Positions 33,305 through 44,387 of a stretch of 64,000 nt of DNA are shown here, in pieces. The notes beneath the pieces are model-generated. The model ran no database searches, was not told where the DNA came from, and saw only the letters and a list, made by a program, of their open reading frames with translations. Every line of letters begins with the position of its first letter. Position 1 is the stretch's first letter. A program made the position numbers and the translations under genes. This stretch comes from Diplolepis rosae (Eukaryota > Arthropoda > Insecta > Hymenoptera > Diplolepididae): assembly GCA_030998225.1 (NCBI GenBank), contig JAPYXD010000581.1, forward strand, positions 248,001 through 312,000. The letters are read 5' to 3'.

Positions 33305-34202
33305 CCAGGTGTACAAGTATGAAACCGGTAATGACATATATGTGTCGCTAGGTAAAACTATACGCTCTGTCAAACCAAATCATTGACGCCATTTCTTCGC
33401 ATTGAGTTCTGTCAACAATATTCAGTTCATAAGTAATCAAGTTTCATACAGCAACTAATTTTTTTTCGCTAGTAAAAATGTCGATTTTTGTGCCTTCAAA
33501 CTACGATTTGCGGACATCATTGATTTTCTGTTACCAATTGAAAAAATCTGCTTTGGAAGCCCATCGAATGCTTGTGGAAGCTTACGGCCAGCATGCTCTG
33601 GGCAAAACACAGTGCAACGAGTGGTTCAATAAGTTTAAAAGTGGCGATTTCGATGTGAGAAACGAAGAACGTTGAAAACCACCGAAAAAGTTTGAAGATG
33701 CCGAATTGCAAGCATTATTGGATGAAGATGATGGTCTAACGCTACCAACAACAATTGGCCGATTTGAATCGTGCTTTGCGCCAAAAACGTCAAGAATATC
33801 AAACTAGGCAACACAAAGTGATTTTTCTTGATGACAATGCACCAGCACATCGAACAAAAAAGACTCGGGAATTGGTAAATTCGTACAGCTTGGAATCCCT
33901 CCCCCATGCGGCTTATTCACTAGACTTGGCTCCATCTGACTACCACTTATTTTCATCAATGGGGCACGCACTTGCTGAGCAGCGCTTCGATTCGTACGAA
34001 AATGTGAAAAAATGTCTTGATGACTGGTTTGACTCAAAAAACGAACAATTTTTTTGGCGAGGCATACACAAATTGCCGGAGAGATGGGAAAAATGTGTGG
34101 CTAGCAATGGCAATTACTTTGAAGATTGAATGTATAACCATTTTTATTAAATAAACGTGTATTTTCTCAAAAAAATTACCGGTTTCATACTTGTACACCT
34201 GG
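33305..34202 (+). mobile_element. 898-bp mariner with perfect terminal repeats
   Basis: CCAGGTGTACAAGTATGAAA at 33305 and its exact inverse at 34202 begin terminal repeats that match perfectly over 28 bases. TA flanks both sides (33303-33304, 34203-34204), as required for mariner. Perfect terminal repeats suggest a recent insertion. The transposase inside is deleted and disrupted. It lies within the right arm of the fold-back element at 32150-34245. Confidence 0.9.
33478..34129 (+). pseudogene. internally deleted mariner transposase
   Basis: The N-terminal piece (33478-33672) holds the helix-turn-helix region QLKKSALEAHRMLVEAYGQH and CNEWFNKFKSGDFDVRNEER. A TGA follows, probably from CGA. 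KKFEDAELQALLDEDDG continues after it. About 130 residues later in a normal mariner comes ADLNRALRQKRQEYQTRQHK, here in another frame (33755-34129), followed by VIFLDDNAPAHRTKKT (second catalytic Asp), YSLDLAPSDYHLF (third Asp) and a normal C-terminus KCVASNGNYFED. The first catalytic Asp is missing. Confidence 0.9.
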
Positions 34203-34825
34203 TAGTTGAGTAGAATGAGCATCGGCTGTATTGTTATGAAAACTAATAATACGAATAGTAGGGTTTCTCCCCACGGAAAAAAGAAGTTGATGTAATTTTA
34301 CTCAACTTCGGATCAAATTTGGGACATAAGGACAAGTTAGAAGTTACTTAGTAACACTGTAATTATTTGTGACTTATTAAATGTTGAAAAATAAATCAAA
34401 GTTGAGTAAAATTCAGAAGTGTAGGGTGAAGTTTGAAAGCGTGGATTAAAAGTTTCTAAATATGTATATTATTGCTTGTAGTATAATTATAGAAAACCAG
34501 TCTTTTATTAAATCACGAAAATGGTAGAGCTTTCCCTTCATTCTACTCTACGCTTCAATCGAGAGTTGAGTAAACCGTGAATCGCAAGATTCATTCCACC
34601 AGCTACACAGTGTGTCCCATAAATAACCGAACTTTATATTTAAATCATACAACATGCAGCGCCATCTATTGAAAATTTGCAACATTAAAAGATACATCTA
34701 TCCTCTTTCAAACGCACCTAAATTCATGTAAATTGGATGACAGATGTGAAAGTTACAGCCATTTCAATAAAAGAAAAAGTGTGCTAATGTTACAAAACAA
34801 GAATGGAACAAAGAGCAAATCGATA

Positions 34826-35859
34826 CCCACGTTCTAATATGTCGTATCCCACATTTGGAAAATTTTTCAGGAAACGATAAAAACGTCTTGCTAGCGCAAA
34901 TAAAAAAATATAACAAAATTTTTGTTTTCTACGTTCATAAAAATGCATAAATAATAATAATTAAAGCAAAAAACACTATTTAAATAAATTTTATGATTTT
35001 TATGTGGGTTACGATATATTGAATGTAAAATGTATCTTAGAAAGAAAATTGATTTAAGGTAGTTGATCCACGAAAATTAGACCTCAGGCAGAAATAGATA
35101 ATTTTGCTTTAAATATTAGAAATATTATTATTGAAGGGCGATTTTGGAAGAGGAAAGATTAATTTCCATGCAAAAAATTTGAAATACAAAAAAATAATTT
35201 TATTAATAAATTTTATTTTTGCCCCAACTTTTTTTCTTATCGCTTCTTACCAAATTTCAAAAATTATGCAATTTTAATAAATTACAAATTACTTTTTCAA
35301 GAAAAAGATTCCCTACAACTTAACCATTTTTAATTTTCGAGAATGAATGAATTATTATCGAATTCAGCAATTCGTTTATAAAAAGTTCGTTTTGGAAAAT
35401 GCTTTTTTAATGGTTTCAGCCATTAATCTCTCAGCAAAACTTTTTTTAATGCCTGTAATTGTTGCCAATTACTTTTAGTTATTTTTAATCGATCTACAAA
35501 CAGAGGTTTCAGCGGATGCTCTAGATTTAATTGGAATTGTAAAAAATATTATTTGTAATTACCTTCTGACTCATTTTATTAAATAATTTCTTAAAATAAA
35601 CTTATGACTAATCACAAAATAAAAATTGACTGTCACATCGCTGGCACTGACTTAACCTATGGATGTGGGATACGACATATTAGAATTCGTGAAAATCGGC
35701 ATGTGGGATACGACATATTAGAATATTTATTTCAAAATATTAAATAAACAATTTGACTCCTAAGATTTTAATATAAGCTGTAAAACATTATTATTAATCC
35801 ATTTTTCAAGAAAAGTCAATTTCTCAAATTTTGTGGGATACGACATATTTGAACGTGGG
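34826..35859. mobile_element. 1,034-bp TA-flanked element with CCCACGTTC ends
   Basis: CCCACGTTCTAATATGTCG at 34826 and CGACATATTTGAACGTGGG ending at 35859 form 28-bp inverted ends with one mismatch, flanked by TA (34824-34825, 35860-35861). The motif ATGTGGGATACGACATATTA recurs internally near 35663 and 35701, perhaps as subterminal binding sites. No transposase was recognised; it is non-autonomous. The TA target suggests the Tc1/mariner superfamily. Confidence 0.8.
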
Positions 35860-35879
35860 TATCGAAATATAAAATTTTG

Positions 35880-36265
35880 TAGAAATTTTCTATGAAAAAA
35901 GGAACGCTTCCACTCCGCTGGGTATCGAGCCCAGGTCTTTTCGATTGCCGGTCGAATGCTCTGTCATCTGAGCTACGGAGGTTCCACCACTTTTCTCACA
36001 GAAACTTGTTAACGCCAATTTTGGCTACGGATAAACCGGGAACTATTTTCTGATACGCTCGATACCTAGCGGAGTGGAAGCGTTCCTTTTTTCATAGAAA
36101 ATTTCTTCAATAATTATAATTAAAAAATTCCATCTAGTCTTGCGAGACGTTACATTAATTCTGAATCATAGGTTGATAAGGTCGATATAGTAGAGTTCCG
36201 TTATCACTTACAGTGATACACTCTTCTAATGATCGACATAATCGACTGAAATGATTTAGAAATAT
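35880..36265. mobile_element. two tRNA-derived SINE parts, head to head
   Basis: 35885-36045 is a minus-strand SINE head (tRNA-like 35912-35985) of the same family as 15410-16045. From 36057 a plus-strand part starts in the B-box (CTCGATACCTAGCGGAGTGG) and continues through the SINE body (AGGTTGATAAGGTCGATATA) to its tail ATCGACTGAAATGATTTAGA at 36260. The inverted arrangement could fold. It lies within the interrupted mariner transposase gene. Confidence 0.75.
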
Positions 36266-36939
36266 GATTAAATTTTGTGTTAAACTTGAAAAAAAATTCG
36301 CTGAGACATACGAATTGATGAAAAAAGTTTATTGTGATGAATGTATGAGTCGTACTCAAGTTTATACGTGGTTTACACGATTTAAAAATGGTCGTGAGGA
36401 TTTAAATGACGACCTAAGGCCAGGTCGTCCAGAAGTTAGTAATCGTGCTGAATTGGTGGAATGTTGGCTCAGGAATCAAATACGAGTAAAAACACTATTT
36501 GGAGAATTTTAACTGAAGATTTGGGTAAAAGAAAGGTCTGTGCACGCTTTGTTCCACATCAGTTGAATGCACCACCTCACAAGACCAAAAAAGTGAACGA
36601 ATTTTTGATGAAAAAACGGATTTCTCTCATGAACCACCCTCCGTATTCGCCTGATCTATCACCATGTGACTATTTTCTATTTCCAAAACTGAAAACCAAG
36701 ATGAAAAGAGCATTTTATGATGATATCCCAGCCATTCAAGCAGCCGTAACCGAGGTTCTGAAGAACATTCCTACAAATGACATAAAAAAATCTATGCATG
36801 CGCTGGTTGATCGTTCCAAACGTTGTATTGAGTCTAATGGAACCTATTTTGAATAAATAATAACTTTCAAAGATAATATAATATGTATCTTATTCTATAT
36901 CCAAAAAGTTCGGTTATTTTTTGGACACACTGTGCATAT

Positions 36940-37790
36940 ATATTCACCCAGGAACGAATAAATGTAATTTTCGCCATGGGCATACATAAAAAAATTTCAA
37001 TTTCAAGAACGTATTGAATTTTCAGCATACTGATGTTCCATGTTATTATATTTAATAATCGAAACCAATTAAAAACATATAAAATAGAATTACAGTTTAT
37101 TTTAGTACTCTCTAAACTTAAAATAGTTGATTCCACTTATAAACTAGTGATTTTGATAATTTATCTCACTGCAGTCGTGTTTGATCGTGTATGTCTGTTC
37201 GTCACGAAGCTTTCGTACATGCTCTGCAGTGTTATATATATAGATTCCGCAAGTTTAATAAATTCTTGATTTATAATTTTTTCTTAATTAATTTATAATT
37301 ACTTCTTTATTTTTCACTAAAGTTTTTTAAATTAAATTGATTATATGAAAATTTAAACAACAAAAGTCTTGATTAGTGCATTTTTTTCAAAGGAGGAAAG
37401 ATAATGCATTTACGCACACAAGATACTTTTTGATAATAAATAATGCAATTTTTTAATGTAGATTTCAAACTTTGGTTCCATTACACTTTATGCGTAGTTA
37501 TGATAAAACTGCATACTAAATATTAAATAATAATTATACTATATATATCAACAATCATAATTATAAAAATTAATTAATTAATTATATTAATTGAAAGTAA
37601 TATTATGTGAACAATTTGTGAAAAAAGGTGATTTATTTTTACTTAAGTAAGGCTAAAAAACTCTAGTTACCACACATACTCTTACAAGCTCTGAATAACT
37701 CTTTCAGTCACTATATAAGAAAGTTTCGAATTTTATGTCTCATCATTGTAAGCGAGCGTGTGCGTGATTCGACGAAAGCGTATCGTACTA
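36940..37790. other. no gene recognised
   Basis: AT-rich DNA between two transposons. Open frames on both strands (36867-37136, 37033-37269) overlap each other and have no motif. Confidence 0.35.
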
Positions 37791-37794
37791 TATA

Positions 37795-38358
37795 AAGGGT
37801 TTCCCAATAAGGGTGATATGTTTTGAAATTGAAAAAAAAACACTGAATATTCATTCGGAATTGATCGAAATCTTTTTTATTATATTGGATATTCTATGCC
37901 ATTTATGATTTAAACAATATATCGGCCAAATGTCCCCCGAGACTCTTCTGAGATCTTCCTGAGATCGGCGTGGCACGGACAATTCACGGTTTTCCTCGAT
38001 ACTGGCCTGTACGGCGGCTATATTCTGTGTAGAACGTGCGGTACGCATACGATTTTTAGGCTTAGTATCCAATAGAGTAAATTCACTCTTCAACTTATCG
38101 ATTATTCGACGAATTGAGAGCGCGGATGGAGCAGAATGACGACCATATTTTGCACGATATGCTCTTTGAACACCGACAAAACTTCTCCAATTTTGATAAA
38201 ATAATTGGACAATTTCCAAACGTTGTGGAAGCGTGAAACTACTCATGATTAAATGGCAAACCTTACTGATGACAACTGACAGCAGACGTCAAAAATTTCA
38301 GTTCAAATGAGCCCGATAGGGACATTCAAAATCATATCACCCCTATTGGGAAACCCTG
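37795..38358 (-). mobile_element. 564-bp Tc1/IS630-type element with terminal repeats
   Basis: The left end AAGGGTTTCCCAATAAGGG and the right end CCCCTATTGGGAAACCCTG are inverted repeats extending over about 26 bases to GTGATATG / CATATCAC, with TA on both sides. The interior encodes the N-terminus of a transposase on the minus strand. Short and internally deleted. Confidence 0.85.
37851..38246 (-). pseudogene. IS630/Tc1-type transposase N-terminus, internally deleted
   Basis: The minus strand from ATG at 38246 encodes MSSFTLPQRLEIVQLFYQNW, VQRAYRAKYGRHSAPSALSI, RRIIDKLKSEFTLLDTKPK and AAVQASIEENRELSVPRRSQ. This is the helix-turn-helix pair typical of the insect family whose C-terminus is exemplified at 4136-4579. 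It then passes without stop into a C-terminal tail (DLRRVSGDI). The whole DDE catalytic domain, about 200 residues, is missing. Confidence 0.85.
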
Positions 38359-39214
38359 TATAAGTGTAGTTATTAGGTTTATATATGTAAGGTTATATGT
38401 TTAAGTGTATTTGTGATTAACAATATGATTCGCTACGACTGAATGGTGTGAATGGATTTGTATGCTGTTTATGTATTTATGTATCAGATGACCAATGACA
38501 GGTTCGAGGTAAGAAATTTTTTGTTATTTAAGAGAACCATAACAACGTATTTCTCAACTCCTTACTATTTCCCAAAAAGAGGGCGTAAGGAGACTGAAGC
38601 GAGTGTTTAACGAGGTAAGTTTCTGTAGAGTTGGTCATCGCCTCACCCTCGAAAAATGGGAAAACGGAAATATGTGCAGTTTTCGATGACTAGAAGAGAG
38701 TTGACTGTGAATGCTGAACATTTATAGATTCATTTCTCACATTGTCGTAGCCGTCGTCACACATTCGCCTCAATCGCGACAGTAGAGACTGAGGCGAGTC
38801 TTAGGATTTCGGCTCGGAATGGCGTTGGACCCGTAGTGTCAACGGGCTGAAATGGAAATTTTTTCACTTTTTTGGATCTTTTTCCACTTAAATTATGAAA
38901 TATACCAATTTTTCCTAATAAACTGGATACTTCTCAAACAAAATAGTAGGAACTATTTGCAGTTCTATGTTGGAAATATTTCCGACCATATCTTTGGAAA
39001 AATTTACGACCCATTTGTATTTTAAGCTGTCCGGCTATTTTCGGAACATCGAATGAGCATTACATGTGGGAGTGGGGACGAACATGAAAATGAATGCGGG
39101 CATGACGTGAAAGTATTTTGGCACTGCTTTGCCGTGTTGCACACGGATCTGCTGTGGAAAAGCATAGCGTGTCCAGTGTATGGCTCCTCCATGCGCGGAA
39201 ACGCATGAAAATTT

Positions 39215-39300
39215 TTTTAAAATTATGAACTTGCTGGATGAGTTTTTAAAAGCCAAATTGAAGAGCGTATTGGGTCCATTGAAACGAAAAGAATATTAGT
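39215..39300 (+). pseudogene. S1 protease-like exon 5 remnant
   Basis: AAAATTATGAACTTGCTGGA followed by GAGTTTTTAAAAGCC matches the exon 5 remnant at 49535-49570, and TTGAAGAGCGTATTGGGTCC resembles gene A exon 5 (GAAAAACGTATTGGGCCGG). Stops interrupt every frame. Downstream, 39560-39660 resembles the region after other exon 5 copies (58260-58345). Confidence 0.6.
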
Positions 39301-39304
39301 AGCT

Positions 39305-40490
39305 GATTCGAGCACTGCAGATGAGAGATAACAAATTACATTGGATTCGTAAGCATACGTGTACATGAGAAATGCCGGTCACTACCGTATCATGAGAAAT
39401 ATCTGATAGTAAATCGAAAAATTCAATCTTCTATTCTCATAGGCTTATGCCACATTATAGGACGGAGACATTACGTTCGATTTCTCTGTAGGAAATACGT
39501 TGACATATATGTAGTTATTGTGTTTTGATTCGTGAAAATGCAAAGTTACATTTGACTTATTTTTTATACGTCATTACAAATCCAAATGGATTATTGTTCG
39601 TTTGTCTGAGTTTGAATATGCAGGAAGCACGATTTTCACGAACTGGCATAGACATTAAACAGTATCCGATTCTTTTGCTGGGCGCTGCCCTGAAAGCATT
39701 GTAACATTTGTACTTATAATATGTACGCACGTTTGTTAAAAATATGGTGTGAGAACCGGTGCATGAATCTCTTTACAGTATGCCTGCTACATAATTGTGC
39801 TTATCATTTCCATAATTATGCTTATTCTATCACAGAGTTTAACTTTTGAAAGTACCGTACCGCGCTTTAATCGGAATTGAAGTTCGATGCCCGAGCAAAG
39901 CGAGGGTAACAATCACGCGAGTTAAATTAATATTTTTGCCGAGTCCCATACGATTTTTTTTCTACTAGCGTGTCAGAGAATGTATTTATTTACTCCGCAC
40001 GGGAAAATAAAATCCACTTTATGATCCACTAGTAGAAAAACAATTTTCTACCTAATATTGCGTCCAACAATTCGTCACAAGGTTGGGTCTTAGACGTCTC
40101 AAATTTCTATATTATAAATATTTTTACGTCACATGACGCGGTATCTTCAAAGCAATGTTAACTGTTCCATTGGTGATGAATAAATAGAATCCATAATTTT
40201 TTTTATGCTGGCATCTGATGAGAATTTTTTTTTCTGAACGAATATTTCCATTTTAAATGAAAATGGTAATTTAAGCAATGAAACATTTCGGCCGCATATA
40301 ATTACCCTCTTCAATTCCGTAATTTTAAAAATTATAAAAAGTTTTCTTAAATTGTTGGAATTTTTAAAAACATAAAACTTGGGACCTTATCCAAATGCGT
40401 GTCAAAATACGGTAAAAATAAATTATCACCTGAGGGTGTATTGTACAGTGACGACCGAAAATGTTAAGTATTTTAACGAATTTTCTCTCA
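39305..40490. other. decayed array sequence and repeats, no gene
   Basis: Contains array-derived sequence (39555-39720), a block TTTTCTACTAGCGTGTCAGA to CCACTAGTAGAAAAACAATT (39957-40050) shared with 47570-47740 and 53350-53510, and a short reverse copy of the 5407-7010 arm (40065-40115). Confidence 0.5.
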
Positions 40491-40497
40491 AAAAGTT

Positions 40498-41829
40498 CTA
40501 CATATAACGGCACAAACTTTTTTTTTCTAAAAAGTGTATTCTAGGAAAATACTTTCTTTCGTTCCTTAGCACTTGTGTAACCTTATAGGGTCCAAGGAAC
40601 TTGTCGCAGACCTTAAGTCCGGGTCCCCCTTGCGTACATCCAATTGCGACCAAATCATTCTCTTGATAACAACTCGCCTTTTTGCGTTTGCTGTCATATG
40701 CCTTCTTATTTTCAGCTTGTACCCTGGAAATAAACTCTCGTGCCTGATCCCTCAGGGCGTCTCGCTTTTCGACAAACATATTCGCGCGTTCTTCTTCGAT
40801 AATCTCCGCTATCTGTGGATCCCCTTGTAGTCTCATTCGCGTTCCAAAAAGTAGTGTAAACGGCGCCATGCCCGTGCTTCTCGACGGAATGTAATTGATA
40901 TATTGTTGCGCCTTGTCTACGTACTTATGCCAATCGCCTGGCGTGGGAGCCGCCAACTTTGTCAATACTGGAATCAACGTCCTGTTCAACCGTTCCACCT
41001 GACCGTTGCCTCTAGTCACTCCTGTAACAATGGTTGAATGCCCGATTCCCTCTTCTTCACAATACGTCTTGAATTCTGAGGACGTAAAGGCTGTGCCCCG
41101 ATCAGTTATTATTCGTCGCGGATTGCCAAACACTGCTGACTGCCGTAATAGTTTACCAATAACCTCTGCAGAACTCGTTGACTTTGTCGGATATAGCCAT
41201 ACAAACTTATTGAAGGCATCGACAACAGCTAATATATGATTATAGCTCTTCTTGGTCGATGGGAGGGGCCCCAGATGATCCAGGTGGTATGTATCCATCG
41301 GTCCACCACCCTTATCCACTGGATGCAAAAATCCCTCAGGCTTGCCGTGCTTTCGCTCGGCTAAAATACAAGTCACGCAGTTTTTTATTAACTTTTGGAT
41401 CTTCTCTTGCATGCCCTGGAACCAGTAATCCCTTCTGACCAACTGCTCCGTTTTAGTTACTCCGCAATGCCCCTGTTCATGGCATCTCCGAATCACGTCA
41501 CTCTGCATCCTCTCAGGCACCACTATGAGACGCTCTTGCTGAACCTCCCTACATAGAAGTCCATTCTTAACTATATAGCCATCTGCCTCGTTCTGCTGCA
41601 CTTTGACCTTCAACCTAGTCAATTCTTCATCCATCTCTTGGCATCTTTTCATCCTCTCCCACACGGCATCCAACTCCTCGCTGACCACCAGCACTTGAAA
41701 TGACGGATAGCGACTCAACGCATTCATATATTTCATCCTCGTACCAGCACGATGCTCGATCGTGTGTTGATATTCTTCCAAGGTTAGAGCCCATCTGGCT
41801 ACTTGCGGGGATATATCCTTTTTTATCAT
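40498..41829 (-). pseudogene. Gypsy integrase, truncated C-terminus
   Basis: Begins in the RNase H tail (DISPQVARWALTLEEYQHTI, EHRAGTRMKYMNALSRYPSF). The integrase follows: the zinc-binding HHCC region (CHEQGHCGVTKTEQLVRRDY and NCVTCILAERKHG), then the catalytic core with the triad YHLDHLGPL (Asp), IITDRGTAFTSSEF (Asp) and GNGQVERLNRTL (Glu), then KKASCYQENDLVAIGCTQ and KFLGPYKVTQVLRNERKY. After that the sequence no longer resembles an integrase and stops. The catalytic triad is intact but the C-terminal domain is cut. Confidence 0.9.
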
Positions 41830-42522
41830 CGTCTGCGTAATCGCCAGGACCTCTTACTCATAGCTGCTATACTTCTCCTCTTCCTTACTCGTCTTCCAAC
41901 TAGCGTAATGGATCGGATGTAACTGTCGATCTTCGTCGTTTCGTTGCATCAGAATCGCACCCAAACCCAAGGACGAGGCATCGGTATGTAGCTCGGTTTC
42001 GGCGTATGGGGAGTACAAAGCGAGTACAGGCTCTCGACATAACGCATGCTTGAGCTTTTGAAATGCCTCTCTTTCGTCACTTTCAACCTTAAAATGTACA
42101 TTTTTTACGGTTAGATTCGACAACGGCCTAGCTACACACGCATATCCTAAAATAAACTTACGGAAGAACCGTGTAAGTCCTAGAAAACTTTGCACGGCCT
42201 TTACATTCTTTGGTTCAGGGTAATTTTCCACAGCTTTCGTTTTTTCTATCGATGGTCTAATCGTGCCATTCTCCACAATATAACCTAAAAAAGTGACCCT
42301 TGATCGCAAGAATTCACACTTCTTCCAGTTAAGCGTTAAGTTGTATTCGCTCCCTACTTTACAAACCTCCTCTAGCCGTTCGAGACCCTTTTTTTCATCT
42401 TTCGACGGAACAACCAAATCATCCATATATAGTACAACAGTTCCGCCTACAATCAACTCTTCAAATACAATGTTAATAAACTTCTGAAAATATGCCGGTG
42501 AAATACATAAACCGAACGGTAA
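41830..42522 (-). pseudogene. Gypsy reverse transcriptase (second half) and RNase H
   Basis: After one in-frame TGA (near 42523, at a position usually Arg) the frame continues LPFGLCISPAYFQKFINIVF, VVLYMDDLVVPSKDE (RT motif C), NLTLNWKKCEFLRSRVTFLG, then RNase H with VLALYSPYAETELHTDASSL, GLGAILMQRN and HYASWKTSKEEEKYSSYE. A TAA (usually Leu) and a deletion of about 25 codons, removing the VTDxxAL-type RNase H block, separate it from the integrase frame at 41829. Confidence 0.9.
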
Positions 42523-44208
42523 TCAAAGAAACTCAAAATGTCCCCAGGGCACGATAAACGCCGTATATTTACAGTAAGCTTTGTCAATTGGTACATGAAA
42601 GAAACCATTCTTTAGGTCGAGTGTACTCAATACCTTCGCATTACGCAAGCAGTCCAATTGGTCGTCAATTATCGGTAACGGATACCGATTCTTAACAATC
42701 TTTCGATTCAGATTTCTATCATCCACACAAACCCTTGGTGAGCCATCTTTTTTCTTTACTAAAACGACTGGAATTGCGTAATCCAAATTCGATGGTCTTA
42801 CAATACCTAACCTCAACCATTCGTCAATTTGATCATGTAAAATTTCTTTTTCCGCGGGCGCGAGCCTTCGAGCATTCTGAAAAACGGGTACTTCATCCTT
42901 CAATATGTTACGCACTTTCATATCAACGTCTCTTGACTTTTGCGGTGTATAGTCGTCGAATAAGGCTTTGACCTTCTTACGGTTTACTTCACTCGTAACA
43001 TGTGACACGTCAATTCTATTTACCTCCCAACCGCAATCAATTTGGTTAATTTCACTTCCTTCAAGAACTCGTTCAATGCGCGAGATTGTTATCCTACCAG
43101 CCCTACTGCGCATGTCAACAGTATTCAAAAAATCCGCACCCAATAACAACTCATCGTTCATTATATCTTCGGGTACGATATGCAAATTTATGCAGAAACA
43201 ATCATTATCGATAATTAAATTTGCTTCAGTAGTTCCTGAGATGGACAAAGGAAAACCCTTCGAACCGATTCGTCCAAAACGCGTCACATTCTTTTCTGAA
43301 CAAGATGCCCCAATCTTGCTTAAAGTGTCAACTCTCACCAGACTCAAATCGCTTGCCGTATCAATTAAAGCTTTTAGTTCTCTCCCGTTTGTAGCGATAG
43401 TTTTATAATGCTTTACCGAATTCGTCCTAATAACATTACACGTTCGACTTTTCTCGGAATTTGCGCCTTTACATTCACGCGCTTTATGTCTATGATCATT
43501 ACACTTGAGACATTTCCGGCCTTTATCTCTCGTCGGACACTCCTTGCTTTTATGTCCAATGCTACCACAATTGAAACATTTATCGGTTTTATTCGAATCG
43601 ACACTTTTATTCGTGGCTTTCTTTAGTAAGCTTTCTACTCTACTGACTATCTTTGGTTTATTCTTTATTTTCTCGTACATATCCAACTTCGACTTGAGCT
43701 CAAGAATATCTTTAGCTCCAAACAACATCATTTTACTCACCTCGTCCCCGTCAATACCTTCTACAACATACTGGATAATCGAACTTTGTTCCATTCCGAC
43801 CTGTGCTCCGATTTCCATCATACGGTAGAAATACCCGTGGTACGTCTCGTCGTTCTTCTTTTTTCTTTGCTGTGACCTTCGATGTATCTCATAGCTATCA
43901 ATCCTTGGCTTAAATTCTCGCTGCAGGGACTTCTTCATGGTTTTCCAAGAATGCCTACAGTCCTCGAAACTGACAAACAATTTGGCTGAGCCTCTGAGCA
44001 AACGTATCGCATAAACAGTCTTATGCATATCGCTCCATTCGCAGATAAGAGCTGTCTCTTCAAACTCTTCCATCCAGCGCAACACGCTTCGTCCGTCATC
44101 CCCACTGAACGTTTCCAGTGTCCCCTCTACGTCTCTAAACGTCATCATCAACCAATGTGAACCTTGCCCGTCGGTTGACATCGACTCATCGCGCGTGTTT
44201 TGTCTCAT
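42523..44208 (-). pseudogene. Gypsy Gag, protease and first half of RT
   Basis: A 561-codon open frame. Gag-like residues 30-190 (FSGDDGRSVLRWMEEFEETA, KLFVSFEDCRHSWKTMKKSL) precede two CCHC knuckles, CFNCGSIGHKSKEC and CLKCNDHRHKAREC. The aspartic protease follows (ELKALIDTASDLSLV, with DTA replacing the usual DTG/DSG). RT begins with VPVFQNARRLAPAEKEIL, RPSNLDYAIPVVLVKKKDGS, RVCVDDRNLNRKIVKNRYPL and motif A STLDLKNGFFHVPI. It ends at the TGA after WGHFEFL. Confidence 0.9.
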
Positions 44209-44387
44209 ATAACACGAGCCAATCTCTTACCTGCTTGCTGGTTTCTCCCGGATTGCTCCCCACACCTTTGCCCACCGTTGAGATTCTGTCGAACATCGTC
44301 AGCGCCATTTTGCGTCAAGGGCGCCGTGCTGTGTTCATTTTCATGAACCTCTTGAGCGTCGTTTTCGTCGTCTTCGTCGCCATCTTG

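Larger units (their letters stand above)
32150..34245. mobile_element. fold-back element interrupted by a mariner
   Basis: The left arm (32155-32320) contains ACAGCCGATGCTCATTTAAC, CTCAAGCGTCGGTGATAT, AACATCCACTGACG-like sequence and ACTCAACTCCTTATTATTTC. The right arm holds the reverse complement at 33160-33302 and, after the mariner, at 34205-34240 (GAGCATCGGCTGTATTG). The two right-arm pieces are contiguous once the mariner is removed. The loop (32330-33050) has no recognised gene. Confidence 0.75.
34803..36856 (+). pseudogene. mariner transposase split after codon 6 by nested elements
   Basis: The start MEQRAN (34803-34820) is cut off from the helix-turn-helix part KFCVKLEKKFAETYELMKKV, QVYTWFTRFKNGREDLNDD and RPGRPEVSNRAE (36267-36512). 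A frame change gives SNTSKNTIWRILTEDLGKRK (second helix-turn-helix) and KVCARFVPHQLN. A deletion then joins this directly to APPHKTKKVNEFL, the remnant of the HDNAPPH block, followed by PPYSPDLSPCDYFLFPKLK (third Asp) and CIESNGTYFE. The first catalytic Asp is gone and the second is at the deletion. The start agrees with relatives that begin MEQRxxIKFCVKL (family knowledge). Confidence 0.85.
34606..36934 (+). mobile_element. mariner carrying a nested MITE and SINE pair
   Basis: CACAGTGTGTCCCATAAATA at 34606 and the inverse, TTTTTTGGACACACTGTG ending at 36934, are its terminal repeats, together with the inner AACCGAACTTT / AAAGTTCGGTT pair. A left TA is present (34604-34605); the right target copy is blurred (CATATA). 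The transposase start codon (34803) is separated from the rest of its frame (from 36267) by about 1.45 kb of foreign DNA at 34821-36266. Confidence 0.85.
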
